Assembly: GCA_964481425.1 (NCBI GenBank)
Contig: CAYZTM010000022.1
Span: 1 to 64,000, forward strand
DNA from: MKUN01 sp964481425
Lineage (GTDB): Bacteria > Bacteroidota > Bacteroidia > Chitinophagales > Chitinophagaceae
Length of the DNA stretch: 64,000 nucleotides
Direction: 5' to 3'
In this document: one piece after another, positions 1-8,185 of the stretch
Position numbering within the stretch: the stretch's first letter is position 1
Layout of the letters: the number at the start of each line of letters is the position of its first letter
Notes under the pieces: generated by a model
Told to the model about the DNA's origin: nothing
Database searches by the model: none
What the model saw: only the letters and a program-made list of their open reading frames with translations
Made by a program: the position numbers and the translations under genes

Positions 1-52
1 ATGGAAGATAAAAGCAAAACGGCTGGCATAGCCTCAGTACACTTTCACACTT

Positions 53-185
53 CGCTCCCCTTTGGTGTCGTTCGCGCAGGACATATCCCCGCACTCGCAC
101 CCGCACTCCGCTCTCCCTTTGGTGTCGGTCGCGCAGGACAATCCTCGCACTCCGCTCTCCCTTGTGGTGTCGTTCGCACAGGACA
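53..185. repeat. Three spaced direct repeats of about 30 bp
   Basis: The unit runs roughly CGCTCYCCTTTGGTGTCG followed by TTCGCGCAGGACA. Copies are at 53-83, 109-140 and 153-185, differing by one or two bases or a small indel, with 12-25 bp of C-rich spacer between them. Inside the unit TGTC and GACA form short inverted arms. The spacing is too irregular and the copies too few for a CRISPR array. Function unknown. Confidence 0.75.
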
Positions 186-225
186 TCCGCATAGCGTCAG
201 CACCGCTCCAAAGCGGTCAGGCGCG

Positions 226-258
226 TTAAGTACAATTCTCCTCCGGAGAGGGGGGCAG
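226..258. repeat. GC-rich half-palindrome (TCCTCCGGAGAGGGG type)
   Basis: The core TCTCCTCCGGAGAGGGGGG is a short imperfect palindrome followed by a G-rich arm (GCAGGGGCG). Its layout, a pyrimidine arm, a short centre and then a GGAGAGGG arm, is the same as the perfect palindrome inside leuS at 30563-30613. I read it as a diverged or truncated member of the same family. Confidence 0.45.
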
Positions 259-353
259 GGGCGTGTAGCAGCCTTAGGCACTTGCCCCGCCCAAATTTTC
301 AAATCGTCAGCACCGCTCTACGCGGCCGCCACGTTTAGGGCTCGCCCGCATCA

Positions 354-408
354 TACCTTTGTGTCTTCGCGCCTGTCTGCAGCCAGGCAGGCCTTTGCGG
401 TTAAACGC
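354..408. repeat. CTTTGTGTCTTCGCG ... CTTTGCGGTTAA repeat with internal hairpin
   Basis: Two CTTTG(T/C)G segments flank a hairpin made of GCCTGTCTG and CAGGCAGGC (one G-T wobble) at about 374-396. The flanking words match, in reverse orientation, the CGCAAAGACGCAAAGACGC tract at 31537-31556 upstream of leuS, which suggests one dispersed intergenic repeat family. Confidence 0.4.
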
Positions 409-569
409 CAACCCGCCATATAGGCAATTTCTACCCTGCGACAACTTATCCCCAAACCCCGGCCTATTTTCTTCCCCTTCGTAACTTTGCTAACCGCCAC
501 CTAAAAAGCAGCGGCAAAAGCTATGGGCCCATATCAAACATCTTGTACACAACACCATTCTACACCCTG

Positions 570-620
570 CTTTTTTACTTCGCCCCGCTCCTTCCGAGAG
601 GGGCTGGTGAGCGGTCGAAA
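570..620. repeat. Diverged copy of the GC-rich palindromic repeat
   Basis: Read on the minus strand this is CGCTCACCAGCCCCTCTCGG followed by AAGGAGCGGGGCGAAG. It lines up, with gaps, to the leuS palindrome (CCTCACCC, CCCTCTCC, AAAGGAG, GGGCGAA). The arms no longer pair perfectly. Confidence 0.45.
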
Positions 621-626
621 CGGGAA

Positions 627-655
627 ATTTTTGGGATATTTTTGGGATATTTTTT
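627..655. repeat. 11-bp tandem repeat ATTTTTGGGAT
   Basis: Two exact copies at 627-637 and 638-648 and the first seven bases of a third. Such tracts change copy number by slippage. It lies about 120 bp before coaBC, so an effect on that gene is possible but unproven. Confidence 0.75.
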
Positions 656-773
656 CACCCTAAAGCATTCATTATCAATCAAACCATGGGAAATAATTTT
701 TTCTTGCACTATGACGCCATGCACGCACATTCAGCTCCTGCAACAAATCAACTAAATCAACTAACTTGCAACA

Positions 774-1988
774 ATGCAGCTCGCAGGTAAAAAGATAATA
801 TTGGCCGTCACCGGCAGTATAGCGGCCTATAAGGCCCCGCAACTGGTGCGCCTGCTCATAAAAGAGGGTGCCGAAGTGCGCGTCATCACCACACAGATGG
901 CCGAGGCTTTCGTTAGCCCGCTGGCCCTGGCTACTGTGTCCCGCCATCCTGTTCACAACAGTGTGAGCGATGGCGCCTCGTGGAACAACCATGTGGAGCT
1001 GGGCCTCTGGGCCGATGCGCTGCTCATTGCACCCTGCAGTGCCAATACCCTGGCCAAGCTGGCCAACGGCCTTTGCGACAACCTGGTATGCGCCGTTTAC
1101 CTCTCTGCCCGCTGCCCCGTGTTCGTAGCTCCCGCCATGGACGAGGATATGTGGCTGCACGAGAGCACCCGTGGCAATGTGCAGCGCCTGCGCAGCTATG
1201 GCAACCAAATAGTGCCCGTAGCTCATGGCGAGCTGGCCAGTGGCCTCATAGGCGAGGGCCGCATGGCCGAGCCGGAAGATATGGTGCAATATCTTGCAGA
1301 GGCCTTGTCTGAGGACAACAAGCCGCTCAGGGGGGTGAATGCCCTTGTTACGGCAGGCCCCACCTTCGAGCGTATCGACCCGGTGCGTTTTGTAGGCAAT
1401 TTCTCTACAGGTAAGATGGGCATTGCAATAGCTGAAGAACTGGCAGGTATGGGGGCAAAAGTGAGCCTTGTCCTCGGCCCCACACACCTCAATACTTATC
1501 ATGCGGGCATTAAAGTGATACGTGTGGAAAGCGCTGCAGAGATGTACGATGCCAGCCTGAAGCATTTCTCCCAATGCGAGATAGCTGTGCTGGCAGCCGC
1601 CGTGGCCGATTATAAACCCAAAGAAATGGCCATGGAGAAAATAAAAAAGAAGAATGAAACGTTAGATTTGAACCTGACCCGCACCAGCGATATACTGGCA
1701 TCGCTCGGCAAAAAGAAAAAGCCGGGACAACTGCTCGTAGGTTTTGCGCTGGAGACCACCAATGAGCTGGAGAATGCCCTGCAGAAGATGAAGAGCAAGA
1801 ATGCAGACATGATGGCCCTCAATTCATTGCGTGACGAAGGTGCAGGTTTCGGTCACGATACCAATAAACTTACCCTGCTGGATACCAAAGGGTATAATGA
1901 GCAACTGCCCCTGATGAGTAAGAAAGGCTCGGCACAGGCTATTGTAAAACACATATTGGAACTAAGGCATGCTGAAAAAACTGTGTAA
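774..1988 (+). CDS. coaBC: Bifunctional phosphopantothenoylcysteine decarboxylase / phosphopantothenate-cysteine ligase
   Basis: CoaBC joins 4'-phosphopantothenate to cysteine and decarboxylates the product to 4'-phosphopantetheine, two cytoplasmic steps of coenzyme A synthesis. The 404-residue protein has the normal fused layout. The N-terminal flavoprotein (CoaC) domain starts with IILAVTGSIAAYKAPQLVR, has the decarboxylase-type loop IAPCSANTLAKLANGL near residue 85 and the substrate-recognition motif APAMDEDMW near 120. The C-terminal CoaB ligase domain contains ALVTAGPTFERIDPVRF, the FSTGKMG loop near 210 and AAVADYKP near 280. The ATG at 774 directly begins the conserved domain. The next gene starts inside its last codons (20-bp overlap), so translation is probably coupled. 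This coaBC-DUF4835 order is common in Bacteroidota. Confidence 0.97.
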   Translation: MQLAGKKIILAVTGSIAAYKAPQLVRLLIKEGAEVRVITTQMAEAFVSPLALATVSRHPVHNSVSDGASWNNHVELGLWADALLIAPCSANTLAKLANGLCDNLVCAVYLSARCPVFVAPAMDEDMWLHESTRGNVQRLRSYGNQIVPVAHGELASGLIGEGRMAEPEDMVQYLAEALSEDNKPLRGVNALVTAGPTFERIDPVRFVGNFSTGKMGIAIAEELAGMGAKVSLVLGPTHLNTYHAGIKVIRVESAAEMYDASLKHFSQCEIAVLAAAVADYKPKEMAMEKIKKKNETLDLNLTRTSDILASLGKKKKPGQLLVGFALETTNELENALQKMKSKNADMMALNSLRDEGAGFGHDTNKLTLLDTKGYNEQLPLMSKKGSAQAIVKHILELRHAEKTV

Positions 1989-2895
1989 TATATTGCTGGC
2001 GCTCATAGTGTTGGTTCCTGCAGCAAAAGCGCAGGAGATAAACTGTACTGTGAAAGTGCTGCACGATAAGATACAAGGAGTGGATAATGAGGTGTTCAAC
2101 ACCATGGAGCGTTCTATCTCTTCTTTCATCAATACCCGTAAGTGGACGACTGATGATTTTGGCGTGAACGAAAAGATAGATTGCAACATCCTGCTCAATC
2201 TCACAGGCCGCATGACCGGCGATAACGATGGTTACAATGCCACACTGAACATACAGGCATCGCGCCCGGTCTATAATGCTGACTACACTTCGCCTACCGT
2301 TAATTATGTGGATAGGGATGTGGTTTTTCATTTCTCCCAATACACCACACTCGATTTTGATGACAACCGTGTAGCAGGCAACGATCCGCTGGCCTCCAAT
2401 CTTACCGCAGTGCTGGCTTATTATGTGTACATCATCATTGGCCTCGATTACGATAGTTTTTCAAAAGAAGGAGGCACTACCTATCTCAAGAGGGCGCAGA
2501 ACATAGTCAATAACGCACCGGAGCAAGGCAAGACCATCACCGGCTGGAAGGCCGTGGAAGGCAACCGCAACAGGTACTGGCTCATCGACCAGTTGCTGAG
2601 CACACGCTATCAGCCCTTGCGCGATGCCTGGTACGCCCTGCACCGTGAGGGCCTCGATAATATGTATGGCAAACCGGCTGAAGCAAAACAGAAAATACTC
2701 AGCACCATCAGTACACTGGCACAGGTGCACCGCGACAATCCCGCCTCTATACTCATGCAGTTCATTATGAATGCCAAGAGCGATGAGTACATAAAGGTCG
2801 TAGCGCAGCTACCCAAGGCCGAGCGGGCCCCTTACATCACCCAGCTGTCGCAGATAGATGTGGCCAATGCTGCTAAATACAATGCACTGAGGTAA
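1969..2895 (+). CDS. porD: DUF4835 family protein, PorD-type T9SS component
   Basis: A 308-residue exported protein: residues 1-21 are a signal peptide ending in AKA before QEINC. It matches the DUF4835 family, which as I recall is annotated PorD and linked to the type IX secretion system and gliding; its precise role there is poorly defined. No enzymatic motif is visible. The body has alternating strands and a helical C-terminal third (residues 190-308). It overlaps coaBC by 20 bp and its stop shares one base with the start of the next lipoprotein gene, so the three are one transcription unit. Three T9SS cargo proteins elsewhere in the window show that the organism uses this secretion route. 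Confidence 0.85.
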   Translation: MLKKLCNILLALIVLVPAAKAQEINCTVKVLHDKIQGVDNEVFNTMERSISSFINTRKWTTDDFGVNEKIDCNILLNLTGRMTGDNDGYNATLNIQASRPVYNADYTSPTVNYVDRDVVFHFSQYTTLDFDDNRVAGNDPLASNLTAVLAYYVYIIIGLDYDSFSKEGGTTYLKRAQNIVNNAPEQGKTITGWKAVEGNRNRYWLIDQLLSTRYQPLRDAWYALHREGLDNMYGKPAEAKQKILSTISTLAQVHRDNPASILMQFIMNAKSDEYIKVVAQLPKAERAPYITQLSQIDVANAAKYNALR

Positions 2896-3236
2896 TGAAC
2901 ACCCGGCACTTGTTTTTATTCATACCTGTTTGTTGCTTGCTGTCCTGCTCGGGCAACAAGGAAGGCGATGGTATCCCCCGCGAAACAATGAAGCACATCC
3001 TCTATGACATGAACGCTGCAGAGGTGTACAGCACTATGGTAAAACGCGAGGATAGCGCCACCCTCAACCGTGGCAAGAATTCCGACTCACTGGCCCTGTA
3101 TTATAACGAGATACTGGCCCATTACAAGGTCACCCGCGAGCAGTTCGATAAGAGCATGCAATGGTATAAAGCCCATCCTGCTAAACTGGATAGCCTCTAC
3201 AACGAAATGTTGCCGGAACTGGAAAAAGTAAAGTGA
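2895..3236 (+). CDS. DUF4296 family lipoprotein
   Basis: A 113-residue protein with a lipoprotein signal peptide: hydrophobic LFLFIPVCCLLS followed by the lipobox cysteine near residue 19. The mature part is helical and contains the pattern of the DUF4296 family (an acidic DMNAAEVY helix, then YYNEILAHYKVTREQF). Members are small Bacteroidota envelope lipoproteins without known function. The start codon overlaps the preceding stop (TAATG), so it is co-translated with the PorD-type gene. It ends 10 bp before the convergent aminotransferase. Confidence 0.8.
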   Translation: MNTRHLFLFIPVCCLLSCSGNKEGDGIPRETMKHILYDMNAAEVYSTMVKREDSATLNRGKNSDSLALYYNEILAHYKVTREQFDKSMQWYKAHPAKLDSLYNEMLPELEKVK

Positions 3237-3246
3237 TGAATGGTTT

Positions 3247-4437
3247 CTATACCAATGCTTCTACCGCCTTGCGTATACGTGCCATGGCTTCCTTCAGCTG
3301 GTCCATGGAAGTAGCGAAGGAAATGCGGATGCAATTAGGATTGCCAAAGGCGCTGCCCATCACGGTACTTACATGGGCCTTGTGCAGCAGGTACATACTG
3401 AAGTCCTCATCATTATTGATGACCGTCTCGCCGTCGCTGCGGCCAAAGAAAGCACTGACATTCGGGAAGGCATAGAAGGCACCTTCCGGCATATTGATCT
3501 TGATGCCCGGTATTTTATCCAACTCGTCTATTACGAAATCGCGGCGCTGGTGGAAGGCGCGGGTCATCTCGCGGGTGGGACCAAGATCGCTCAGCAATGC
3601 GGCAATGGAAGCACGCTGTGCAATGGAATTAGCTGCCGAGGTGAACTGTGCCTGTAGCTTTTCACAGGCCTGTATCAGCGGTTGCGGCCCCGCCATATAG
3701 CCCAGGCGCCAGCCCGTCATCGCGAAGCCTTTCGACATGCCATTGATGACAATGACCCTGTCGCGCAGCTCGGTGAATTGGGCTATGCTTTGGTGCGCAC
3801 CGGTATAGTTGATGTACTCATATATCTCGTCGCTAATGACATATACCTCGGGGTATTTTTTGAATACCTCCACCAGTGCGGCCAGTTCCTCGCGGGAGTA
3901 TACGCTGCCCGATGGGTTGCAGGGCGACGAATAAATAAAAAGCCTTGTTCTATCAGACAAGGCTCCCTCAAGTTGCTCCGGTGTTATCTTAAAATCGTTC
4001 TCTATCGTGCAGTCGACATATTTAATGGTACCCTCGGCCAACTGAACCTGCGCGCTATAGGTGACCCAGTAAGGTGTGGGGATGATCACCTCATCGCCGG
4101 GGTCCACTATGGAGAGTATAGCATTAGCAAGGGAGTGCTTGGCGCCTGCGGAAACCAGTATTTCGCCGGGTGCATAATCAAGGCCGTTGTCACGCTTCAG
4201 TTTTTCGCAGATGGCCCCGCGCAATTCCGGGAAGCCGGCCACTGGGGCGTATTTAGTATATCCCTCGTCCATGGCCTCTACGGCTGCATCGCATATGTGC
4301 TGGGGTGTTCTGAAGTCGGGCTCGCCAATGCTGAGGTCTATAATGTTAATTCCCTTTGCTTTAAGTTCCCTGCCGAGCTTGGCCATTTTTATGGTCTGCG
4401 GCTCTGATATCAGGTCTAGTCTTTTAGCTAATTGCAT
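3247..4437 (-). CDS. aspC: Pyridoxal-phosphate aminotransferase, aspartate aminotransferase type
   Basis: A class I/II fold-type I aminotransferase that moves amino groups between aspartate (or a related amino acid) and 2-oxoglutarate in the cytoplasm. Visible motifs: the N-terminal LSIGEPDFRTP, the substrate loop SAGAKHSLANAI, SSPCNPSGSVY with the PLP-contacting Asn, VISDEIYEY with the PLP-ring Asp and Tyr, and NGMSKGFAMTGWRLGY with the Schiff-base Lys. This is the Ib-type aspartate/prephenate aminotransferase subgroup; exact substrate is not provable here. I place the start at 4437 (MQLAKRLDLIS) rather than 4473, because the family begins there and a -7 box at 4461-4468 lies inside the longer reading. 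Confidence 0.92.
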   Translation of the reverse strand: MQLAKRLDLISEPQTIKMAKLGRELKAKGINIIDLSIGEPDFRTPQHICDAAVEAMDEGYTKYAPVAGFPELRGAICEKLKRDNGLDYAPGEILVSAGAKHSLANAILSIVDPGDEVIIPTPYWVTYSAQVQLAEGTIKYVDCTIENDFKITPEQLEGALSDRTRLFIYSSPCNPSGSVYSREELAALVEVFKKYPEVYVISDEIYEYINYTGAHQSIAQFTELRDRVIVINGMSKGFAMTGWRLGYMAGPQPLIQACEKLQAQFTSAANSIAQRASIAALLSDLGPTREMTRAFHQRRDFVIDELDKIPGIKINMPEGAFYAFPNVSAFFGRSDGETVINNDEDFSMYLLHKAHVSTVMGSAFGNPNCIRISFATSMDQLKEAMARIRKAVEALV

Positions 4438-4460
4438 GCGGCCCGCTTTTGAATAAGCAG

Positions 4461-4497
4461 CAAAAGTAATCAAGAGCTCGGTTAAAAAGCAACCAAA
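4461..4497 (-). promoter_or_regulatory. Promoter of the aminotransferase gene
   Basis: On the minus strand TACTTTTG (4468-4461) fits the Bacteroidota -7 consensus TAnnTTTG. TTTG (4497-4494) or TTG (4492-4490) lies 25 or 21 bases upstream. Transcription would start near 4455, about 18 nt before the ATG at 4437. Confidence 0.55.
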
Positions 4498-4532
4498 AAC
4501 TTGTTAAATGTTCTGCCCCTTGAGGTTCAGTG

Positions 4533-5036
4533 TTATACAAAGATGTAACGGTACGAAATGTAGATGGAGAGCAGCACAATGAGGCCGATCACTATGGAAA
4601 GGAACATGATGGTCCTTTTATAAGCGCCATTTATGGTACGCACCCTGTGTAGTTCGCTTATATTGTTCATGATGTTCTCCATGCGCGAGAAGGCAGTCTC
4701 ACCCTTTACCACGTAATCGTAGGCGCCGTACTTCATACTGTCTATGGCTACGTCTATCTTGTCCTGGCCGGATAGCATGATGACCTGGGTGTCCGGGTGG
4801 CGTTCTTTAATGGTCTTCAGTATCTCGACGCCATTCTGTGCGCCGGGCTTATGGCTGTTCAGGTGAAAGTCGAGCACGATGATCTCGGGGTTGAGGTGCA
4901 TATCCTTCAGTGCGTCTTCGCCGCTTTCGTAGGTCTTAATGTCATAAACAAAACGCTCGGAAAGGTAGTCCTTGAGCATCTCGTTCTGTATCGGTTCATC
5001 ATCAACCAGGAAAATGTAACGCTTATCTGTTGCCAT
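4533..5036 (-). CDS. Response regulator receiver domain with C-terminal membrane anchor
   Basis: A 167-residue protein. Residues 1-125 are a complete receiver domain: acidic pair D12/D13, phospho-acceptor D56 (IIVLDFHLN), switch S89 and K111. A helical segment follows, then one strong transmembrane helix at about 143-163 (IMFLSIVIGLIVLLSIYISY) and a four-residue tail. There is no DNA-binding or enzymatic output domain, so it would be a membrane-tethered phospho-receiver. It sits 64 bp downstream of the TPR hybrid kinase that carries an Hpt domain, which makes that kinase a plausible phosphodonor. A -7-like TATTTTTC with TTTG 19 bases upstream (about 5050-5080) suggests its own promoter. Confidence 0.85.
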   Translation of the reverse strand: MATDKRYIFLVDDEPIQNEMLKDYLSERFVYDIKTYESGEDALKDMHLNPEIIVLDFHLNSHKPGAQNGVEILKTIKERHPDTQVIMLSGQDKIDVAIDSMKYGAYDYVVKGETAFSRMENIMNNISELHRVRTINGAYKRTIMFLSIVIGLIVLLSIYISYRYIFV

Positions 5037-5100
5037 AATGTGTGTTGTTCAATTTCGTTGAAAAATAAATAAAAATATTATAAAAGCAAAAGGATATGAC

Positions 5101-7773
5101 CTATGTCATGCCTACGGCCTGTTTCAGCTCTGCAAATGCCTGCCGGCAAACTACCCTAAGCGCCACTACCAATTCGGGCAGGCGTTCGAAGTGGGCAGGC
5201 TCGCCCGCACTCTGCTCCATCATGAAGATGTGGCTCACTTCCTCCTTAACACCCATATAGGACAACTGCGGCTTCAGGGAATGGGCAGCTATCTTCAGGG
5301 CGGGGTAGTCCTTGTTCTTCAGGGCCTCCTCTATGCTGTCCAGCAGGCGGGGGGCATTATCGAGGAACATATTGATGTATTTGTGCATCTTTTCGGTATT
5401 GCCGCCGGTGAACTGTTTGAGGAACTGCATGTCGATGACCGTTGCGGGCAGTTGTGGTACTGTAGGCTCCGGTTTGAGCGCAGGCTCGGCCTGTGCGGTA
5501 TTTTGAGGGGCAGCATGGTGTCGTGGCCTTTCGCTGTCGAGTGGGCGGCCTTCTATCATCTGTGCCATTTTCAGCAACAGCTCTTCGGTCTGGAAGGGTT
5601 TGGACACATAGGCGTTCATGCCTGCCTTGAGGTATTGCTGCACATCTTCCTGCAGTACATTGGCCGTCATGGCAATGATCTTTACGTCGCAGCAGGGCGG
5701 CGGCATGGTATCGCGTATGGCCCGCGTGGCGCTGACGCCATCCATCACGGGCATTTGTATGTCCATCAATACTATGTCGTAGTTCTCGCGCTGCACGCGG
5801 GTGAGCGCTTCCTGCCCGTTGACGGCAATATCTATGATGACACCGGGCAGTATCTCCTTCAGGGTATCCTCAGCCACCATGCGGTTGAATTCATTGTCTT
5901 CTACCAGCAGCAGTTTCACCTTATTCAGCCTTTGCATGGTTGTCTCGTCCACAATGCCTTTTGAAGCCTGCGAGGCCTGCACTGCCGACTCCTCGAGCGG
6001 CAGTACTACGGTGAAAACAGTGCCCTTGCCCAGTTCGCTTTTTACCGACAGCTTACCGTGCATGAGCGCCACCAGCTGGCGCGATATAGTGAGGCCAAGG
6101 CCGGTGCCGCCATACTTACGGGCCACATCGGTGCCTGCCTGTGTAAAGCTCTCGAATATCTTATCTACATACTCTGATGAGATACCTATGCCGGTATCTT
6201 CAACATCCAGTTTTATCCACCAGGTATTGCCTTCATGTTGCTGCACGGAAGCCTTGACAGCTACATAGCCCTTCTCGGTGAATTTGATGGCGTTGCCGGC
6301 GAGGTTGATGAGTACCTGGTTGATGCGGGTAGGGTCGCCAATCAGGCGGTTGGGGATCTCGTCGGCCAGTTGGGTATGCAATGCTATACGCCTTTCCTCG
6401 GCCTTGAACATGAGCATATCGCTGATGCTTTGTATCACCTCGCGCAGCGAAAAGTCGGTCTGCTCAATAATGATCTTGCCGGCCTCGATCTTGGAAAGGT
6501 CAAGGATATCGTTGATGATGATGAGCAGGTTATCGGCCGATTTCTGGATGGCATCAAGGTAGCGCATCTGGTCGGGCCGGGGCTCTTTGGTCACCAGCAG
6601 TCGCGTCATGCCTACGATGGCATTCATGGGCGTGCGTATCTCGTGGCTCATATTAGCCATGAACTGCTGCTTGAGCTGCGCAGTGCGTTCGGCCACTTCT
6701 TTCTCCTTCTGTGCCAGCTCTATCTGCTGGCGGGTCTGCAGGTTGCGCAGCTTGTTGTAGGTGGTTTGCCTGAAGATATCTTCTTTAAGTTGCTCGTATG
6801 TTTTCAGGTGGTGGAAGGCCTTCGGTACATCGCCCATCTGGTCGTACAGTACCGATAGCGTCTCGTGTATGCTCATCACATCGTGGCGGCGCATGTACTG
6901 CTCTGCCAGCTCCAGCGACTGACTGAGCGATGCCTGTGCCTTACGGTAATTGCCCTCGTCCATATAGATGCGGCCAAGGTAATAGTGGCAGCTTATCTGC
7001 ACTTCTACATTATTGATGGTGAGCGACTGCGCCAGCGCATCGGAAAGATATTTGTAGGCCTCCTCGAAGCGGCGGGTCTTGTAATATACCTTGCCTACAC
7101 CGTTGATGCCCATGATGTTGATAACGGTATCGAACTCGCTCTCCTGAAGGTTCTTCCGGAAGTAGCGCAGGGCCTCGTCGTACTGCTCCTGTTTGAAGTA
7201 GATATTGCCCAGTATATGGTGCAGTGCTGCAAGGCGATGAGTGTCTTTGGCCCGCTCGAAGATGGGCAGGCAGCGCAGGGCAAACTCCAGGGCGTTCTCA
7301 TAATCGCCAAGGTCGTAATTGAGATAAGCGATACTGGAGAGGTTAACCGACTGGGCTACTTCATCACCCAGCTTTTCGTTGATGGCCAGGGCCTTCTCGA
7401 AGTAGTTGAGCGAGCTGGCCAGCTCACCCCTGTCGCGGTATATGTAGCCGAAATTGTTGTAGATGCGTGCCTCGAGGGGCTTATTACCCACAGTATGGGC
7501 AACGGCTATGGCTTTCTGCAGGATGTCGATGCCTGCATCGTAATTGCCCAGCGACCAGTAACACCAGCCTTTGAGGTTCATGCCCCTGCCGATGGCTAGG
7601 GTATGGCCCGCACGGCCCGCGCGGTCTATGATCTCGTCGGCCATTGCCGATGCGCGTTCTATATCCACATTGCGCTCCTCCATGGCCATATCGATATATA
7701 GGTCGATACGGGCCTTCTCGTCGGTCATCTTATCATATTCACGCTGCAGCTCTTTATACCTGGGTGTATCCAT
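5101..7773 (-). CDS. Soluble TPR hybrid histidine kinase with receiver and Hpt domains
   Basis: An 890-residue multi-step phosphorelay kinase. Residues 1-330 are tandem tetratricopeptide repeats (for example EARIYNNFGYIYRDRGELAS), followed by a coiled coil at about 335-370. HisKA has the phospho-acceptor H377 (MSHEIRTPMN), the HATPase has the N box near 491 (NLAGNAIKF) and G boxes VEDTGIGIS and YGGTGLGL. A receiver with D671 (DIVLMDIQMPVMDG) covers about 620-740 and a C-terminal Hpt has H831 (AAHSLKPQ). There is no signal peptide or membrane helix, so it senses inside the cell, presumably through protein contacts of the TPRs. The Hpt could pass phosphate to the membrane-anchored receiver encoded just downstream. 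Input signal unknown. Confidence 0.93.
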   Translation of the reverse strand: MDTPRYKELQREYDKMTDEKARIDLYIDMAMEERNVDIERASAMADEIIDRAGRAGHTLAIGRGMNLKGWCYWSLGNYDAGIDILQKAIAVAHTVGNKPLEARIYNNFGYIYRDRGELASSLNYFEKALAINEKLGDEVAQSVNLSSIAYLNYDLGDYENALEFALRCLPIFERAKDTHRLAALHHILGNIYFKQEQYDEALRYFRKNLQESEFDTVINIMGINGVGKVYYKTRRFEEAYKYLSDALAQSLTINNVEVQISCHYYLGRIYMDEGNYRKAQASLSQSLELAEQYMRRHDVMSIHETLSVLYDQMGDVPKAFHHLKTYEQLKEDIFRQTTYNKLRNLQTRQQIELAQKEKEVAERTAQLKQQFMANMSHEIRTPMNAIVGMTRLLVTKEPRPDQMRYLDAIQKSADNLLIIINDILDLSKIEAGKIIIEQTDFSLREVIQSISDMLMFKAEERRIALHTQLADEIPNRLIGDPTRINQVLINLAGNAIKFTEKGYVAVKASVQQHEGNTWWIKLDVEDTGIGISSEYVDKIFESFTQAGTDVARKYGGTGLGLTISRQLVALMHGKLSVKSELGKGTVFTVVLPLEESAVQASQASKGIVDETTMQRLNKVKLLLVEDNEFNRMVAEDTLKEILPGVIIDIAVNGQEALTRVQRENYDIVLMDIQMPVMDGVSATRAIRDTMPPPCCDVKIIAMTANVLQEDVQQYLKAGMNAYVSKPFQTEELLLKMAQMIEGRPLDSERPRHHAAPQNTAQAEPALKPEPTVPQLPATVIDMQFLKQFTGGNTEKMHKYINMFLDNAPRLLDSIEEALKNKDYPALKIAAHSLKPQLSYMGVKEEVSHIFMMEQSAGEPAHFERLPELVVALRVVCRQAFAELKQAVGMT

Positions 7774-7803
7774 AAACGCCGGGTTTGTGTATGGCTATAA
7801 AGT

Positions 7804-7832
7804 TAAAAACCCCTTACCGTTAAGCAAGGGGT
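7804..7832 (-). terminator. Intrinsic terminator after the 2TM protein gene
   Basis: Read on the minus strand: stem ACCCCTT / AAGGGGT with a 10-nt loop, followed by a short T run (GGGGTTTTTAAC). It lies between the 2TM-protein gene and the hybrid kinase gene. Confidence 0.7.
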
Positions 7833-7854
7833 GTAAGAATATATTGAATAAATA

Positions 7855-8100
7855 TTAACCTTGAGACTGGTGCAGGTATTCGTTCATACCCTTGTCCTCG
7901 TAAGAGGTGAACACCACACAACCATGGCCAAGGAGCGACAGGCCCCATGCAGCCACTATCCATGCCGGCCAGGGATAAACCCATTCGGTAGCGCCCTTGT
8001 TATAAAGCAGCAGCATTGCTGCCGATGCTACCAGGTAGATAACGAGGTGTATATAAAACTTAGCTTTTTGCGAGCCGGTTGGTTTTATCTTCTTAGGCAT
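7855..8100 (-). CDS. 2TM-domain small membrane protein
   Basis: An 81-residue protein with a basic N-terminus (MPKKIKPTGSQKAK), two transmembrane helices (about 18-35 and 47-63) and a charged tail. This fits the '2TM domain' family of Bacteroidota, small membrane proteins of unknown function sometimes fused to regulators. I use the ATG at 8100 because a strong promoter (8120-8152) would lie inside the longer reading that starts at 8151. Confidence 0.75.
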   Translation of the reverse strand: MPKKIKPTGSQKAKFYIHLVIYLVASAAMLLLYNKGATEWVYPWPAWIVAAWGLSLLGHGCVVFTSYEDKGMNEYLHQSQG

Positions 8101-8119
8101 GGATGTAATGTTTTGCAGG

Positions 8120-8152
8120 CAAATATAATAAAAGAGCAGCAGGATTTGCAAA
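8120..8152 (-). promoter_or_regulatory. Promoter of the 2TM protein gene
   Basis: On the minus strand TTTG (8152-8149), a 21-base spacer and TATATTTG (8127-8120) match the Bacteroidota consensus exactly. The expected start near 8113 gives a leader of about 13 nt to the ATG at 8100. Confidence 0.7.
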
Positions 8153-8185
8153 TGAATGATATATTGATCTTATTGTATTGTTACC

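Larger units (their letters stand above)
1..773. other. Gene-free, repeat-rich region upstream of coaBC
   Basis: No convincing gene is present. An open frame covers 1-423, but its translation is only repeated Pro/Arg/Ala/His-rich text produced by short DNA repeats, with no signal peptide or domain. The stretch holds three copies of a 30-bp unit (53-185), a 14-bp direct repeat CGTCAGCACCGCTC at 195-208 and 305-318, two GC-rich half-palindromes, an 11-bp tandem repeat, and a perfect 12-bp palindrome TATGGGCCCATA at 522-533. A TAACTTTG box at 481-488 could be a -7 element, but it would leave a leader of nearly 280 nt before coaBC. Confidence 0.7.

Noticed and set aside
1..423. Open frame of 140 codons at the window start
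   Set aside because: It is made of repeated GC-rich DNA units, has no domain or signal peptide, and the repeats make the same words in other frames.
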